This document shows, one piece after another, positions 23,276 through 34,451 of a stretch of DNA of 64,000 bases; position 1 is the first letter of the stretch; every line of letters starts with the position of its first letter. Origin of the DNA: Triatoma infestans (taxonomy: Eukaryota > Arthropoda > Insecta > Hemiptera > Reduviidae); the NCBI GenBank assembly GCA_011037195.1, contig JAAEAF010014807.1:1-64000 (forward strand), written 5' to 3'. The position numbers and the translations under genes were made by a program. The notes under the pieces are model-generated. The model was not told the DNA's origin, ran no database searches, and worked only from the letters and a program-made list of their open reading frames with translations.

Positions 23276-23989
23276 TACAAATAGCTGAAACCACGAGAAA
23301 TATAAGCTGCACAAATGCAAGGGCTGAAGATTAAGCACCATAGCAACTAAGGTGCTTATTTATTTGTATATTTAATATTTTATTCAATTGACCAATATTG
23401 TGTTCATTTCGTTTATTTAAATTTCAGAGGAACATATTAATTATATAATAATAATCATAATTTAATTTTAAAATAAACTGTACTTGGTACTTGGCAATAA
23501 ATCAGAATGACAAAAAAGAAAAATTTAAATGGAAAATCCTAATTAATCCACTCTGGTGCCCACTATAGGTACTTCAACGCAAAAAATTATAAAATCTTCT
23601 TTAACATGTGAATTATCTAAGAGAACTGTTCATGGCTTTTTTTTTAAATGGCTCTTTCATGATATTTTACTGCCCAATTAATTCCACAATACTTACATAA
23701 GCTTGTAGTTCTTATTTTAAAGTTGATAACGAATCATTTGTTATACAACCATTGAATAATACGTATTTCTGATTATTTTGCTTGATTGATGCATCATATA
23801 ATATCAAATTTTAGACAAAACTTCCTAAGACATCAAGTAAACAATCTTTTTTTTATCTTCACGGAAATAATTTGCATACATCAAAACATTGTTTTATAAT
23901 GCAGAAATAGCTGCCAATCAAGTAAAGATATTTTTCTCCTTTCAAATCAATAAAGTCCAGGATATAAATTCTTTTTTATTTTATTTATT
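23276..23989. other. AT-rich spacer
   Basis: No gene or RNA recognised. Confidence 0.4.
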
Positions 23990-24985
23990 ACTTTCTCTTA
24001 CTCCTAGTAGAGAAAGTATTGTAATCGTGTCAAATTTTCGATATCGAGTTTTCACCGGAAATATCCGTTTTTGAGGTCCCCTGAGTCCAAAAAAGTGGTT
24101 TTAGCAAATGGTCTGTGTGTGTGTGCGTGTGTGTTGTGTGTGTGTATGTATGTATGTATGTGAACAGCATAGCTCAAAAACGAAAAACCATAGAAAGTTG
24201 AAACTTGATATTCCGTTTAGTATCACCGTGGGATCTGACACTACGTTATCTGTCAAAATTCCTCAACCGGAAGTACCACTTTACTAGTTGGATTTTTTAC
24301 TTTTTTGCGATTTTCTCAAAATGGCTCCAACGATTTTCTTTAAATTAAACATCAACCACACATACAAGAGCTACAACTTTTATTTGAAACATTTCTCCGG
24401 AAAATGCTCTGAAGGGCACTTGTGGGGAGGGGTGGGGTTAGGTTTTCATTTAAAGTGCTATTTCAGTTTATTTCACAATTCTGTCATCTAAATAATGTTA
24501 ATTAGAATAAATATGTTGTTGAAATTTTTGAAAAAAATCGGATAACCGGAAGTGCGTTTACTTTACCACTTTACTAAATGATTTATTCACTTTTTCAAAA
24601 TTTTCTCTAAAATGGCTCCGACGATTTTTATGAAACTTCGTATATAAACTAAACATGCAAAGATCTACAACTTTTATCTATAACATTTCTCTGGGAAAAT
24701 TCTTTTAAGGGCACTTTTAGGGGAGGGGTGGGGTTAGATTTTCATCTAAAGTGCTATCCTAGTTGATTATACAATTCTATCATCCAAACATAATTAGTTA
24801 GAAATAAATGGATGGCTGAAATTCCAAGTTTCAAGAAAATTAGTAAACCGGAAGTGCGCTTTTACTGAACAGTTTTTTCAGTTTTCGACGAATTTCATTA
24901 AATTTGGTACACAAACTATAAAATTTGTCAATTATCATTTTGAGAACTGGAGTAAGAGAAGTTGTGTGAGTGTTTCACACCAGAT
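23990..24985 (+). repeat. HX repeat, full-length two-module copy
   Basis: Reads from ACTTTCTCTTACTCCTAGTA (terminal hairpin) through TTTTCACCGGAAATATCCG, a GTGTGTGTATGTATG microsatellite and CTCAACCGGAAGTACCACTT. Two G-rich modules follow (AACCGGAAGTGCG near 24545 and 24845), then GAACTGGAGTAAGAGAAG and the inverted end TGTTTCACACCAGA, and a poly-T. This is a good reference copy. It is non-coding. Confidence 0.85.
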
Positions 24986-25157
24986 TTTTTTTTTCTTATA
25001 AAATTGAACCCTGATAACTTAATCAATTTAAACATTATATTTTCGACCCATTTTTTCTCTACTCACATGGTGTATCGAGTCCTCCATTGGAAAAAAACTG
25101 TACTCCTGGGTTATTTTGTGAATTCTCGGGATACGACAACACTATAGTGACTCTCGG

Positions 25158-25303
25158 AGTGTATAAACTGATTTAACTGTGTAAGTCTATGTTATCAAAA
25201 CATCCTGATGATGGGTGAACGCCCAAAACCAGTCAATGAATGATCACAAAATGAAATAGGCTATCTTTGATATGCTTTCCAGTTCTGCGGACCCAACCAT
25301 AAC
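25158..25303 (+). repeat. Foldback family F, right arm only
   Basis: Contains GTGTATAAACTGATTTAACT, the hammerhead-like core (25201-25239), then the family tail GATATGCTTTCCAGTTCTGC and GGACCCAACCATAAC. No left arm is present. It shares tail and core with 30350-30500, 46774-46851 and 59960-60146. Confidence 0.65.
25201..25239 (+). ncRNA. Hammerhead-like core of F copy, mutated
   Basis: CATC then CTGATGA, then T plus GGGT-GAAC-GCCC as stem II, then AAAACCAGTC. GAAA has become AAAA. Stem I is CATC facing AATG instead of GATG. Likely inactive; useful as a family member. Confidence 0.45.
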
Positions 25304-25509
25304 AAGAACTTGGGCGAATCCCAGGTGAGAAGAAGACGAATTCTCATCAGGAAAACCTAATACCTACCATTCGGCTGCATTAAATCATTGCCATTGCATC
25401 TTTCTTGATATATCGATAGTCTATTATAAATTCCAGCTTATATCACACACATTAAAAGCCTCGTTCTAATATATTATTTTAATTTTTAGTCATAATTAAC
25501 ACGTGTTAA

Positions 25510-25677
25510 CAGGTTTCCAGAGCATTCACAGAAGACTTGCCAATCGTGGGCAGTGTTCTTTCGTTACAAACAACACTGTCCATCAGCGTAGCAGCAAGTT
25601 GCCGAGGCTCCTAGAGCAGCACTACTGGACTTGAATCCGGGACTTCCTTTCCAAGACCCCTGATCTAATTCCGTCCC
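25510..25677 (-). repeat. tRNA-derived SINE, family 1, old copy
   Basis: The minus strand gives GGACGGAATTAGATCAGGGG..., a degraded A box, GGATTCAAGTCCAGTAGTG (B box), GAGCCTCGGCAACTTG and ACAGTGTTGTTTGTAACGAA. Strongly diverged. Confidence 0.65.
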
Positions 25678-26929
25678 ATTATTTTATTATTTTTATAGAG
25701 ATAAATTTGTTATGAGACTAAATTGTTTGACAAATAGAATCTTTTATCGATTAACCTTTTATCTCTTTAAGTTTTACAATATTTATTTTCAACTAGCAAA
25801 ATTTACGAAATATTTTACAATGTTTTTTGGAACATCATGACTGTGGTCATATATATCACTTTAGGTGGTAAAATTTATTGTTTTACACTAATCATAAAAG
25901 TTACATACGCGGGATAAAAGAGTTATGTAGTTATTAGAGCGGCAAAAATATTATTCAAATGCAAAACAATAGAGGGGGGAAGTAGTCATAAATAATATTC
26001 TAGAGAAAAACATTTGAGGAAATAAAACTTTTACTATATTTCAATTGTTTTTAATATGATTTGTTATTAGAAGAGAGTGTCGCGTGTTCCTGTTGAGGTT
26101 TTATTTTATTTTATTTTTTTTTTATAAGAACTTAATTGTATTCGAGAAGACATGCTTTGTAAAACTAGTTGGTGTAAAGTGGCTTTGGGTATAATTGATG
26201 ACAAGTGTGGAATCCTTGACGCTACGAAGGTAGAAGAAGTGGTTACGAAGATAGAACAGTAGTACAAAAGAGGGCCACCGCGGTTTACAGACAACAGAAC
26301 AGCACGTGCGGAACAAGTTAGAACAATGATGTACGAGAATAACTTCAAACTGCTTCATACTTTCAGCATGTATGTATGTGGGAAATGTTACCGTCCATTC
26401 TGTATATAATATACAGAATATATATATATATATATATGAATAGTTCATGAATTCGTGTTAAATACACATATAATATTATACGGTGTATTCTGTTTTTAGC
26501 CTATAACATTGTATGGGTAGCATTTACGCATATTAAACTTTTACAAGCATACAGTGTTCATAGATTTGTTCACAGTTTCATAGATAAAAATACATACTTA
26601 TGTCTGGTTTCTGTAAAATAAATTTTAGACAGCGTTTGAACATAGTATAAAATTTGTTAATGCTGTTATGTAGAAGTTAGGCTATCACTGTGGATTTAAA
26701 TGCCATAATTTATTTTAAACATGTTTATAAGATAATTGATTTCTTTAGTAGTATTAGGAAACAATAAACTAGTGACTTAACTTATTGTATTATAATAATT
26801 AAATATACAGTCTTTTTTTATTATTATTATTATATAAATATTTACACCGACAGATTTATAATCATAAGTAAATTTGATGAGAGCAATAAATAAAATAAAT
26901 ACGACAAAACAAAATAAATAAAACAAACT
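25678..26929. other. AT-rich spacer
   Basis: ATTCTGTATAT/ATATACAGAAT form a short perfect hairpin at 26398-26420, followed by (TA)n. The minus frames at 26106-26448 overlap in two registers and have no motif. No gene called. Confidence 0.35.
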
Positions 26930-26944
26930 ATAAACGAGCGGAGA

Positions 26945-27556
26945 GCAGAAAACCAAATATATGGTTGTGACCAGGAAGAGAAGGATATTTCGGAACCTAC
27001 CGTGGAGGAATATACCTTGGAAGGAGTTAAAGATTTTAAATATTTGGGCGCAGTGTTAACCTCAAAAAACGAGGTAACAGAAGATATTTCTGGTCGAATG
27101 GCTGCTGGAAATAGATGCCTATGGGCTCTTCAAGCGGTGTTTAGAAGTAAAAATGTGTCAAGAGCAACGAAAATAAGACTTTATAAGACAGTGCTGAGGC
27201 GGGTTGTCACCTATGGCTCAGAAACGTGGGTTTTGACAAGAGCAGATGAGCAAAGGTCACGTAGGTGGGAGAGAAAGATATTAAGGAGAATATTTGGACC
27301 TGTGAGGACAGAGGAAGGCTTCAGGATCAGGACGAACCAAGAAGTGGCTGAACTGTTGGGGACCCTGATATTGTCTCTTCCATAAAAGCTGGTAGACTGC
27401 GATGATTGGGACACATACACCCACATCCTGGTGGCAGAAGGCCCCGAGGCAGACCAAGGCTGAGATGGCTAAGGGACGTACAGGACGACTTGGAGGTGGT
27501 CGGCCTGCGAAGTGGGGCTGTGATGGCCAGAGAGTAAGTCAGTAGTAAGTAAGTAA
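26945..27556 (+). mobile_element. 5'-truncated LINE tail with 15 bp TSD
   Basis: Flanked on both sides by ATAAACGAGCGGAGA (26930-26944, 27557-27571). It encodes the thumb and C-terminus of a non-LTR reverse transcriptase: KTKYMVVTRK, then after a frameshift GVKDFKYLGAVLTSKNEVTE, LYKTVLRRVVTYGSETWVLT, WERKILRRIFGPV. After another shift it gives GRRPRGRPRLRWLRDVQDD. It ends in a short (TAAG)n tail. It integrated as a truncated cDNA by target-primed reverse transcription. The two frameshifts and one stop arose afterwards or in the source copy. Confidence 0.9.
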
Positions 27557-27599
27557 ATAAACGAGCGGAGAAGTCACCCAGTGGTGACACTCCTTACTA

Positions 27600-28425
27600 G
27601 TTTAGTTACTTACTTCCATCCATTAAGAGATCACGAAGCCACATTCGCTGCAGACGTCTGGGAAGATTATCAGGGAGTGTCCGGGATGAGATTCGATGAA
27701 GGAAAGGGTTGCAGTGAGAGGATAAAGGTTTGTGGATTTTTTTTTTATAGCGGATTTTGATGACAGCTTTAAGGAAAGGGATATTGAGATCATTGTGGAT
27801 AGTTAAATTTGATACATAATAGGAAGCATTAACTATGGTTCTAAGGATTTTGGATTGTTGGGATTTGGATACGTTGGAGGTTTGAACGCCTGGTCGAACC
27901 CCACAGTTCAAGTCCGTATGTCCATATTGGTTTAAGAAATGATGTATATATTAGTCGTTCGTTTACTAATGAAAGTCGTGATCTGTTATCGAGAAGTCTT
28001 TTAACAAGTCTGTAACATGTAGTGAGTTCCTGTCTTTTTGATTCGTGTATGGGGATTCCAAGTTAACCATTTGTCAATATAGAGCCCAAGATAGTGGACG
28101 ACATCAACAGTTTGAAGAGGGACATGGTTATAAAATAGTGGTGGAAGAATTATCCGGCGTAATGTGAAGGTGATTTCCTGGCATTTACTTTCATTAATTT
28201 GGATTTTCCAATTTTTTGAACCAGGTTTCTGTTTGAGTTAAATGACTTAGTAGGTTTTTATATGAAATTACAGGATCAGGATGAGAAGAGAGAATTGCAG
28301 TGACATCTGCATACGTTGTGAGAAGGAATATCTGAGAAGGTTCGGGTAGGAATATCTGCAGCATATATTTTATAGAGCATAGATCCGAGGATACTGCCTT
28401 GAGGCACACATGTCTCAGAGCCGTG
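27600..28425 (-). pseudogene. Jockey-type LINE reverse transcriptase fragment
   Basis: From right to left on the minus strand: a QGSILGSMLYKIYAADIPT-like block, then TTYADVTAILSSHPDPV, where catalytic YADD has become YADV. Next are WKIQINESKCQEITFTLRR, the VVHYLGLYIDKWLTW block, and SKILRTIVNASYYVSNLTIH followed by LNIPFLKAVIK. This is the normal Jockey order from palm to C-terminus. Several frame breaks occur. It directly follows the right TSD of the LINE tail at 26945-27556, which probably inserted in its 3' flank. Confidence 0.85.
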
Positions 28426-28429
28426 GAAA

Positions 28430-29107
28430 TTATACGCTTACAATTGAAAACTTTCCAAATAACTTTTGAATTTTAACAAATTCAAAAGAACAACTTTTTT
28501 CAAAAAGTGATTAGGGATCATACCTGTGCAATAAGTATTCCAAGTTTAAAGAAAATTCGTTGTAGTTGTTTTCCAAGAAAATTTTAAAAACTCAAAAGTT
28601 TACTGCTTTGTAAGGTCGCACTTTTGGCTATCCGATTGAATGCTTCATGATTACCCACACCCTACCTGGTACAGATTACTTCTCATTCTTTGACTGAAAG
28701 TTTACAAGCCATTAGCTTTCGAAAGTCTTGGAGGATTCTCAGGAATAATAATCAAGGAAGACATGATCATGATGTAATGGCCTTTTTTGGACTTTATGAT
28801 TTATCATTTAGCAGCAGATGTTTGTGACTTAATAGGAAAAATGGAAATAAATAAAAGAAATAACGTAAGAATATAAGGGGAAAAAAAAACACTTACTTCT
28901 TTATATGTAATTGAAGAGCAATTAACACTTGACTTTACCAGTTGGCCAGGAAACACAATCGATTAGATAAAAAAATCTGATGTGAACCCCTCAGACGACT
29001 TTCTCTTATTTCAATTAATACCATTTCATTAGAAATAGTTCTTTAAAACTGCCATGTTTAGAAACGTTTAGATATATTAGCTATAGAAAAATGTAGAGGA
29101 GGTTATA
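28430..29107 (-). repeat. Decayed HX-like stretch
   Basis: Contains AAAGAAAATTCGTTGTAGTTG, CGCACTTTTGGCTATCCGAT and, at 28973-29020, the HX 5' end TCTGATGTGAACCCCTCAGAC followed by ACTTTCTCTTATTTC. Too diverged for clear ends. Confidence 0.45.
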
Positions 29108-29163
29108 AATGAATATATCTGTATCAGTGATATTTTCCATGATAGCGTGCTTCTTTTTATCAT

Positions 29164-29202
29164 CATCGACTGGTTTCGGGCGTTTGCCCATCATCGGGAT
29201 GC
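29164..29202 (-). ncRNA. Hammerhead-like core in the inverted arm, mutated
   Basis: Minus strand: GCATCCCGATGA (CTGATGA with one change), T, GGGC-AAAC-GCCC, GAAACCAGTCGATG. Stem II is perfect, GAAA and GTC are kept, and stem I CATC/GATG is nearly kept. One core base is altered. Confidence 0.5.
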
Positions 29203-29309
29203 GTTTGTTAAACAGTGTGATAACACTGTTTTGCACGAGCAAATTTAGTTTATATACTCAGTGTACAAACTACTTTTATTCTTAGTTTATAAACTAAATT
29301 TGCTCGGTG

Positions 29310-29865
29310 CAAATCTACGAGCCGCGGCACCTATCTTGCCGATAATTTTTTCATTCCCAATTCTTCGGTTAAAATGTGATATACCCATTCAAATGACATC
29401 CCTATAGCTTCAGCAATCTCTCGCACTTTCAGTCGACGATCCTCCATAACCATTTTATGCACTTTTGCGATAAATTCTGGGGTCGTAGCACTTTTTGGCC
29501 GTCCACTACGCGGATCATCATCTAAGCTCTCCCGACCAAATTTAAACTCGCTGGTCCACTTGGCAACAGTTGAATATGAAGGAGCAGAGTCCCCCAGTGT
29601 GTTCTGAAAGTCGGCATGAATTTCCTTTGCTTTCATACCTTTCTTTACAAAGTACTTAATCACTGCTCAAATCTCAGTTTTTTCCATTGTCACAAATCAC
29701 TACGCGGGAACAACAACAAAGAGTCGTCACTACCACTCTCCTGCAGCAAGAGCACTGACGCGCCACGTGTTCACTCACAAAGGATGTGCGATTATTGCGC
29801 GGGAACCTCGTTGCTCTAGCACTGACATCTAGCGGTGATTCCGAGAACTTTTCAAACCACCCTCG
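29310..29865 (-). pseudogene. mariner transposase 5' part with left TIR
   Basis: The minus strand starts at a TIR (TACGAGGGTGGTTTGAAAAG) beside TA at 29866-29867. It has a 5' UTR and then MEKTEI with a stop, followed at 29663 by an open frame of 110 codons. This encodes the mariner N-terminal DNA-binding half: VIKYFVKKGMKAKEIHADF (first HTH), SYSTVAKWTSEFKFGRESLD, DPRSGRPKSATTPE, HKMVMEDRRLKVREIAEAIG (second HTH), and HILTEELGMKKLSAR. It is then cut at about 29310 after a stop, so the whole DDD catalytic domain and the other TIR are missing. It sits inside the composite element 29123-30500. Confidence 0.9.
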
Positions 29866-30390
29866 TATGTTATTGTGATGGATGTCAGAAATATAAAAAT
29901 ATATTTAATTTGAAATAATCAGAAATATCAAGAAAAATGTAACATTCCTTTGCAAAAGGACTATTCAGGTAGAAGACCATTATTGTCTTTTAGAGTTCAT
30001 GAACTTGATAGCATTTTCTACCACTTCATCTCACAGAGGAAGATTTGAAAGAACAATTAGAAGACATTCCTTCAAGAACAGTCTGAAAGAGACACCGAAG
30101 TAGAACACTTCAGAAATCATTGCCAGATATAAGTTAAAACGTAAGAGTTTATTCCAACTAACTTCAGTATACTTATGAGCATATTATTGTGATATTGTAA
30201 AGATTAAATTCATTTAAAGAATAATATATTTATTTCAAAAACAGTGGTGCTCTCTTCATTATTACTAATAATACTTCTCTCTTAAACATATATACTTACA
30301 AGCCCTTTCCACCGCTCACGCCTCAAGCTACCACTACACTACAACAAACGTCACACCAAAAACATTTCATTATCGCACTGTTTGACAAAC

Positions 30391-30430
30391 GCAACCTGAT
30401 AATGGGCGAACGCCCGAAGCCAGTCGATGA
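30391..30430 (+). ncRNA. Hammerhead-like core in the direct arm, mutated
   Basis: CAAC, CTGATAA, T, GGGC-GAAC-GCCC, GAAGCCAGTC, GATG. Stem II is perfect. CTGATGA has become CTGATAA and GAAA has become GAAG, so cleavage is unlikely. The GTC|GATG site matches the start of the insertion at 46774. Confidence 0.5.
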
Positions 30431-30535
30431 CCACCAAAAGAAACAGGCTATCACGGAAAATATCTCTGATGCTTTCCAGCTCTGCGGAACCAACCACAGC
30501 AATGAATATATCTGTGTTTTTTGTTTGTTTTTAAT

Positions 30536-30996
30536 TTAAGGTGCGCCAACATCTATGGTCATTGACACCCGGAGCATTCTCAGTACACTGCTGGCCTCCA
30601 GAAAGTGTGCTTTCGTTTCATATAACATTTTCCATATTCACTCACTCCTATTGTGTAACCGCGACTGCTGGCACAATATTGGTCAGAATTCATTAAATTA
30701 ACTAAATCTACATTCCCGTAATATATAAAATTAAGAACTGAGAATTAAGTTATTATACTCATTTAGAAAAACCTAACTCACAAAAATATACATGTACAAT
30801 TATTAAAAAGCAAATTTAATAAGCCAGAATCAAACTTTAATAGAAAGAAGCCAAGCCCCGGTACATTATAAATGTATCGGGATAGTGAGCTGTAGAGGCT
30901 TTCTAGGAAGAGAAAAATCTAAGGGCAACACTGCTGGACTCGAACCCGGGACCACCGCATGGGAGTCCAGTGTGCTAACCACTTATCTATTCCCTT
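30536..30996 (-). repeat. tRNA-derived SINE, family 1, split copy
   Basis: The 3' part lies at 30536-30625 (AAGGTGCGCCAACATCTATG, CCGGAGCATTCTCAGTACAC) and the 5' part at 30877-30996 (GTGAGCTGTAGAGGC, GGACTCGAACCCGGGACCAC). The central ACAGTGTTGTCTG segment is missing and replaced by about 250 bp of AT-rich DNA (30626-30876). Confidence 0.7.
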
Positions 30997-31069
30997 CATT
31001 ATCTGAATATACACGGTAGACGCCCTCTGCCTCAATACTATGAAGCATTAGTTTAAATTAAAACGTAAC

Positions 31070-31605
31070 TGAGAGGTCCACAAAACCCCGCAAAAACCTA
31101 TTTTTTTTTTTTTGGAAAGAACTTTCAAATTACAATGATACTTGATACCTATGAAATTTGAAATTCCATCAATGCTTGTAATTATGTATTAATATTATTA
31201 TGTAGGTGGTAAAACTATATATTATATTGCAGTGATGCTTTAATGGAAAGCGTAAATCTACTATTCCCCCAGAACCCACAAAATATTTTTTGTTTTTGTT
31301 TTTTTTTACATCAGTTTTCAATGAAATCGCGAAAAACTAAATAAATATTCAATAAACTCAAATTTGCGGTTGATGGATTTTACCGAAATCTTTATGTCAG
31401 ATGAGGCCATTGTACCTAAATGGAATACTCAATTTGATCATCCTGTTGTTTTTCGTTTTTGAGATATTTGGTTCACACATTTATAGATAATTCGGTCCAA
31501 ACTTTTGCTTTTTTTTTTACGCAGGGACTTCAAAACATGCATTTCCAGTAAAATATCAATTTAGAAACTTTGGCACGATCGTAATTAGTAAAAGAAAGTA
31601 ATAAA
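31070..31605 (-). repeat. Diverged HX copy, terminal module
   Basis: GCGGTTGATGGATTTTACCG near 31373, CATTGTACCTAAATGGAATA, TTTTTCGTTTTTGAGATA and the end GTAATTAGTAAAAGAAAGTA. Same order as the 3' module of HX. Confidence 0.6.
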
Positions 31606-32681
31606 ATGTTTTCAAACAGTATTTGATGATTCAATATTTAGTGTCTAATGTTAAGTTACACCTGTGATTTTAATCAAAAGAATATTTATTATCTATCTTT
31701 TACCATTCATAATAATAGAGAATTTTCAAAATCAAATTTATATAAATTATAATAATATACAGTAATAAAGGCTGGAATTCAATGATTAATCAACAGAATC
31801 TGTTATAAGCAAAATAAAATTTCAAATTATTGCTTCATTTTCATAAAATAGCCTACAAAAAATTGATTCAATCGTCAAAGGAATCTTTTTGAACATGATT
31901 AAAATAGAACCGTAATATACATTAAACAAAAAGTGAAAAAATTAAAATGCTATTATTAAAAATATAAATATATATTTACTTTATTCAATAATGTAATAGT
32001 TTATAAATAAATGTTTGAAAGTTTTAAAAACTATATCTTCTGTAAACTCTTTCTATATCATGTTAAAAGTGGAAGGAAATAAAAAAAAACAACTAGAAGC
32101 CAATTTAACAGGTGGACCTGATCCAAGTCAAGTAGAAACCGGTCTTCATGATGAAGTGGAAGAACAGAGTTGATTTTTCTACTTTTTTAAAACATTTTAT
32201 ATTTTTTGATTTTTTTGTAAACCTTAAAAGATAATTAGTCTTCTTGATACCATATCTGGAGACTAAATTACACTTGGAATGGAAGAGTGAAAAAAAAAAA
32301 AAAAAATTAATTATATTTATGATGAATTTAAATGATTATAATATTTAATTAATAACGTCAACAATTCTTTTCCTTTCTCACTATCTCTCTCTCTATTTTT
32401 ATTTATTTATTTTCACTTTCATAAATATGTTTAGTTTTATTTATTTATTTTATTAAATAAAAGTTTTAGAACTTAAATCAATATTTAAAAAGGAAATGTT
32501 AATTTATTGTTAATGAAACTTCTCAGTTTACAAAAGTAATATTGTTTGTTCCAAAATCCACAGACTAGGGGGTGATGTGAAGTCAGGATTGCCCTCACTT
32601 TACAAATTGATCACTGGGGTTCAGTCCAGCAGCACTGTTCTTACATTTTCTCACCTGAGGAGCCACTACATTTCTGTTATC
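31606..32681. other. AT-rich spacer
   Basis: No gene. CAGGTGGACCTGATCCAAGT at 32108 is part of a short stretch resembling a decayed hammerhead-type motif (GTAGAAACC...GATGAAGTGG), too weak to call. Confidence 0.3.
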
Positions 32682-32696
32682 ATAATAATCAATAGT

Positions 32697-33636
32697 TTTA
32701 ATATGCCCAGCTGGAGATTACCTTTGATTGTAGCGAGAGAGACTGTTACTAAAAATATATTCTGGTCTAATGACATTAACAACCTGTTGACTAAGTACGG
32801 AATAGGTGTGATAACTGCAAATAATGTAAGCAGTTGGGACCGATGTTTTCGGCTACTGTGTGACAGTGGTGCGAACTGAATTTAAAAATCAATTTAATGA
32901 GAAGGTAAATGATTATGATCAGTACCCCATTTATAGGGAACTAAAATGTGACCTAGGTTCTAATCATTATTTGCAGTGTAACGTCCCATTGGACCAAACG
33001 AGATGGATAATGAGGGCTAGGGCGGGCATGTTAAATTTAGGCCATCAGTCTGCATTGTTTGATGACAGTCTGTTATATTGCGAACTTTGCGGGTGCTACT
33101 TTTCGGACAAAACTTATCATTATCTGGCAGTTTGTACCCGTTTTAGTGAATTGAGGCTGAAATGGTTTGGTAGTCAGCGTGTATCGGGGCATACTATGAT
33201 GGAGTTATTAAATGGCAGACATTGGCCTTCTCTAGCAAATTTTTGCAAAGCCGCATATGCGTACTCACAAGTCTGCTAGTGGTAATTGATTATATATTTT
33301 GCTAATTATGTTTTTACTTATTTTAATTTGTTATTTGTAATTTGAAAAGTTTATTTTGTCAGGATTGAAGAATATGATATTTTGTTAAATTTTACGTTAC
33401 ATTTTATCCATTTAAGTTGAATTATCAGTTTACTTTTCTTATATATTATTAATTTATTATACAACTCTACCAAACGGTCAGAGACCATGGTATTGTCTTT
33501 ACGTAAAAAATTTTAATTCGGTAATTTTCTGGTTCTTTTGTTTTCTTTTTTTGCATCTTAATAAGTATTATTTATTTTATGATTACCATGTATTAATTGT
33601 TCTATCAGTGTAGTAATAAAGACGTTCAAACAAACA
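32697..33636 (+). mobile_element. 5'-truncated LINE with 15 bp TSD
   Basis: ATAATAATCAATAGT occurs at 32682-32696 and 33637-33651. Coding from the insertion point: MPSWRLPLIVARETVTKNIF up to about 32865. After a one-base shift it continues at 32860-33279 with NQFNEKVNDYDQYPIYRELK, RWIMRARAGMLNLGHQ and a CELCG...H...C cluster (CELCGCYFSDKTYHYLAVC), the CCHC-type end of a LINE polyprotein. An AT-rich 3' UTR of about 350 bp follows, with the tail TTCAAACAAACAA. Codons left of 32697 belong to the target, not to the element. Confidence 0.9.
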
Positions 33637-33651
33637 ATAATAATCAATAGT

Positions 33652-33941
33652 GTGCTACAATAACATTGTTGTACGCTGCAATAACTGTTTTGACAACATC
33701 AATTTCAATTCAAAGAAGAGCTTTGAACAAGAGCCAATTAAATTAAAGAGTTTACTAATTTTGAAGTATATGAGATTTTGTTTATTAATTACAAAAAAAG
33801 AAAAAAATCACGTGAAACACTCACACGACTTTCTTTTATTATATTATTATAATTGTAACATAAAGTTTTCATTATACTTAGAATTTAATAAACATTTTTT
33901 TGGATAGGTTAAATTTAATGGTATGTATTTTTAACCCTTCA
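33652..33941. other. Spacer with an HX 5' end
   Basis: ATCACGTGAAACACTCACAC and GACTTTCTTTTATTATATT at 33808-33845 match the HX 5' terminus on the minus strand. The rest is not recognised. Confidence 0.4.
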
Positions 33942-34120
33942 AGAGTTAGTCTAGTGGCTAACGTACTCACTCATCTTTGGTTCAATAATTCTGATTTGAT
34001 TCCCGTGAGGGCAAAGACCGTATTGACCCATCGTCGCGAGAAAAATTACTGAACTACAGTTAATAGCAAACTTTGATAGCAAAGGCCAGATTTAAGATTT
34101 AGCGAAGTTCAGCAGACTTA
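33942..34120 (+). repeat. tRNA-derived SINE, family 2, old copy
   Basis: GTTAGTCTAGTGGCTAACGT (A box) and TGATTTGATTCCCGTGAGGG (B box), then GCAAAGACCG. Matches the family at 35150-35364 read on the other strand. Confidence 0.65.
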
Positions 34121-34439
34121 GATAGCAAAAGAATAAGGCTTTTGTTTCAAGTTTTTTTTTTTATGGGTATATAAGATAGGGAACAATAATTTATACTTTT
34201 TAGGGCGTAGGATCTACCTGACTATGATTGCACACCGGACAATGCGTTTATCAATTTAAATTCTAACTAGAAAAAAATGTTTCAAATAAAAGTGATAGAT
34301 TTATATATGTACAATTATACTCCAAAGTAAGAAAATGGAACTACTTTCAAGATAATCTTCGAAACCAATCAGTAGTAGCATTTTCCGTAAATCAATTTTC
34401 ATCAAATTTGGAAATTCAGCAACACAATTAATGTACTTT
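34121..34439. other. AT-rich spacer
   Basis: Nothing recognised. Confidence 0.35.
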
Positions 34440-34451
34440 AATCTAACATTT

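Larger units (their letters stand above)
29123..30500 (+). mobile_element. Composite family F element with 15 bp TSD
   Basis: AATGAATATATCTGT occurs at 29108-29122 and again at 30501-30515. The element starts with a truncated inverted arm (ATCAGTGATATTTTCC...), a short palindrome around 29230-29303, a mariner fragment, an AT-rich body (29866-30350) and the direct arm ending GGAACCAACCACAGC. An inverted, 5'-truncated end repeat plus a 10-15 bp TSD is the layout known from Penelope-like elements. No reverse transcriptase is inside, so it is non-autonomous. Confidence 0.7.

Noticed and set aside
26106..26448. 108- and 80-codon minus-strand genes
   Set aside because: Two registers of the same DNA are open, sequence is AT-driven, no motif, no promoter or splice evidence.
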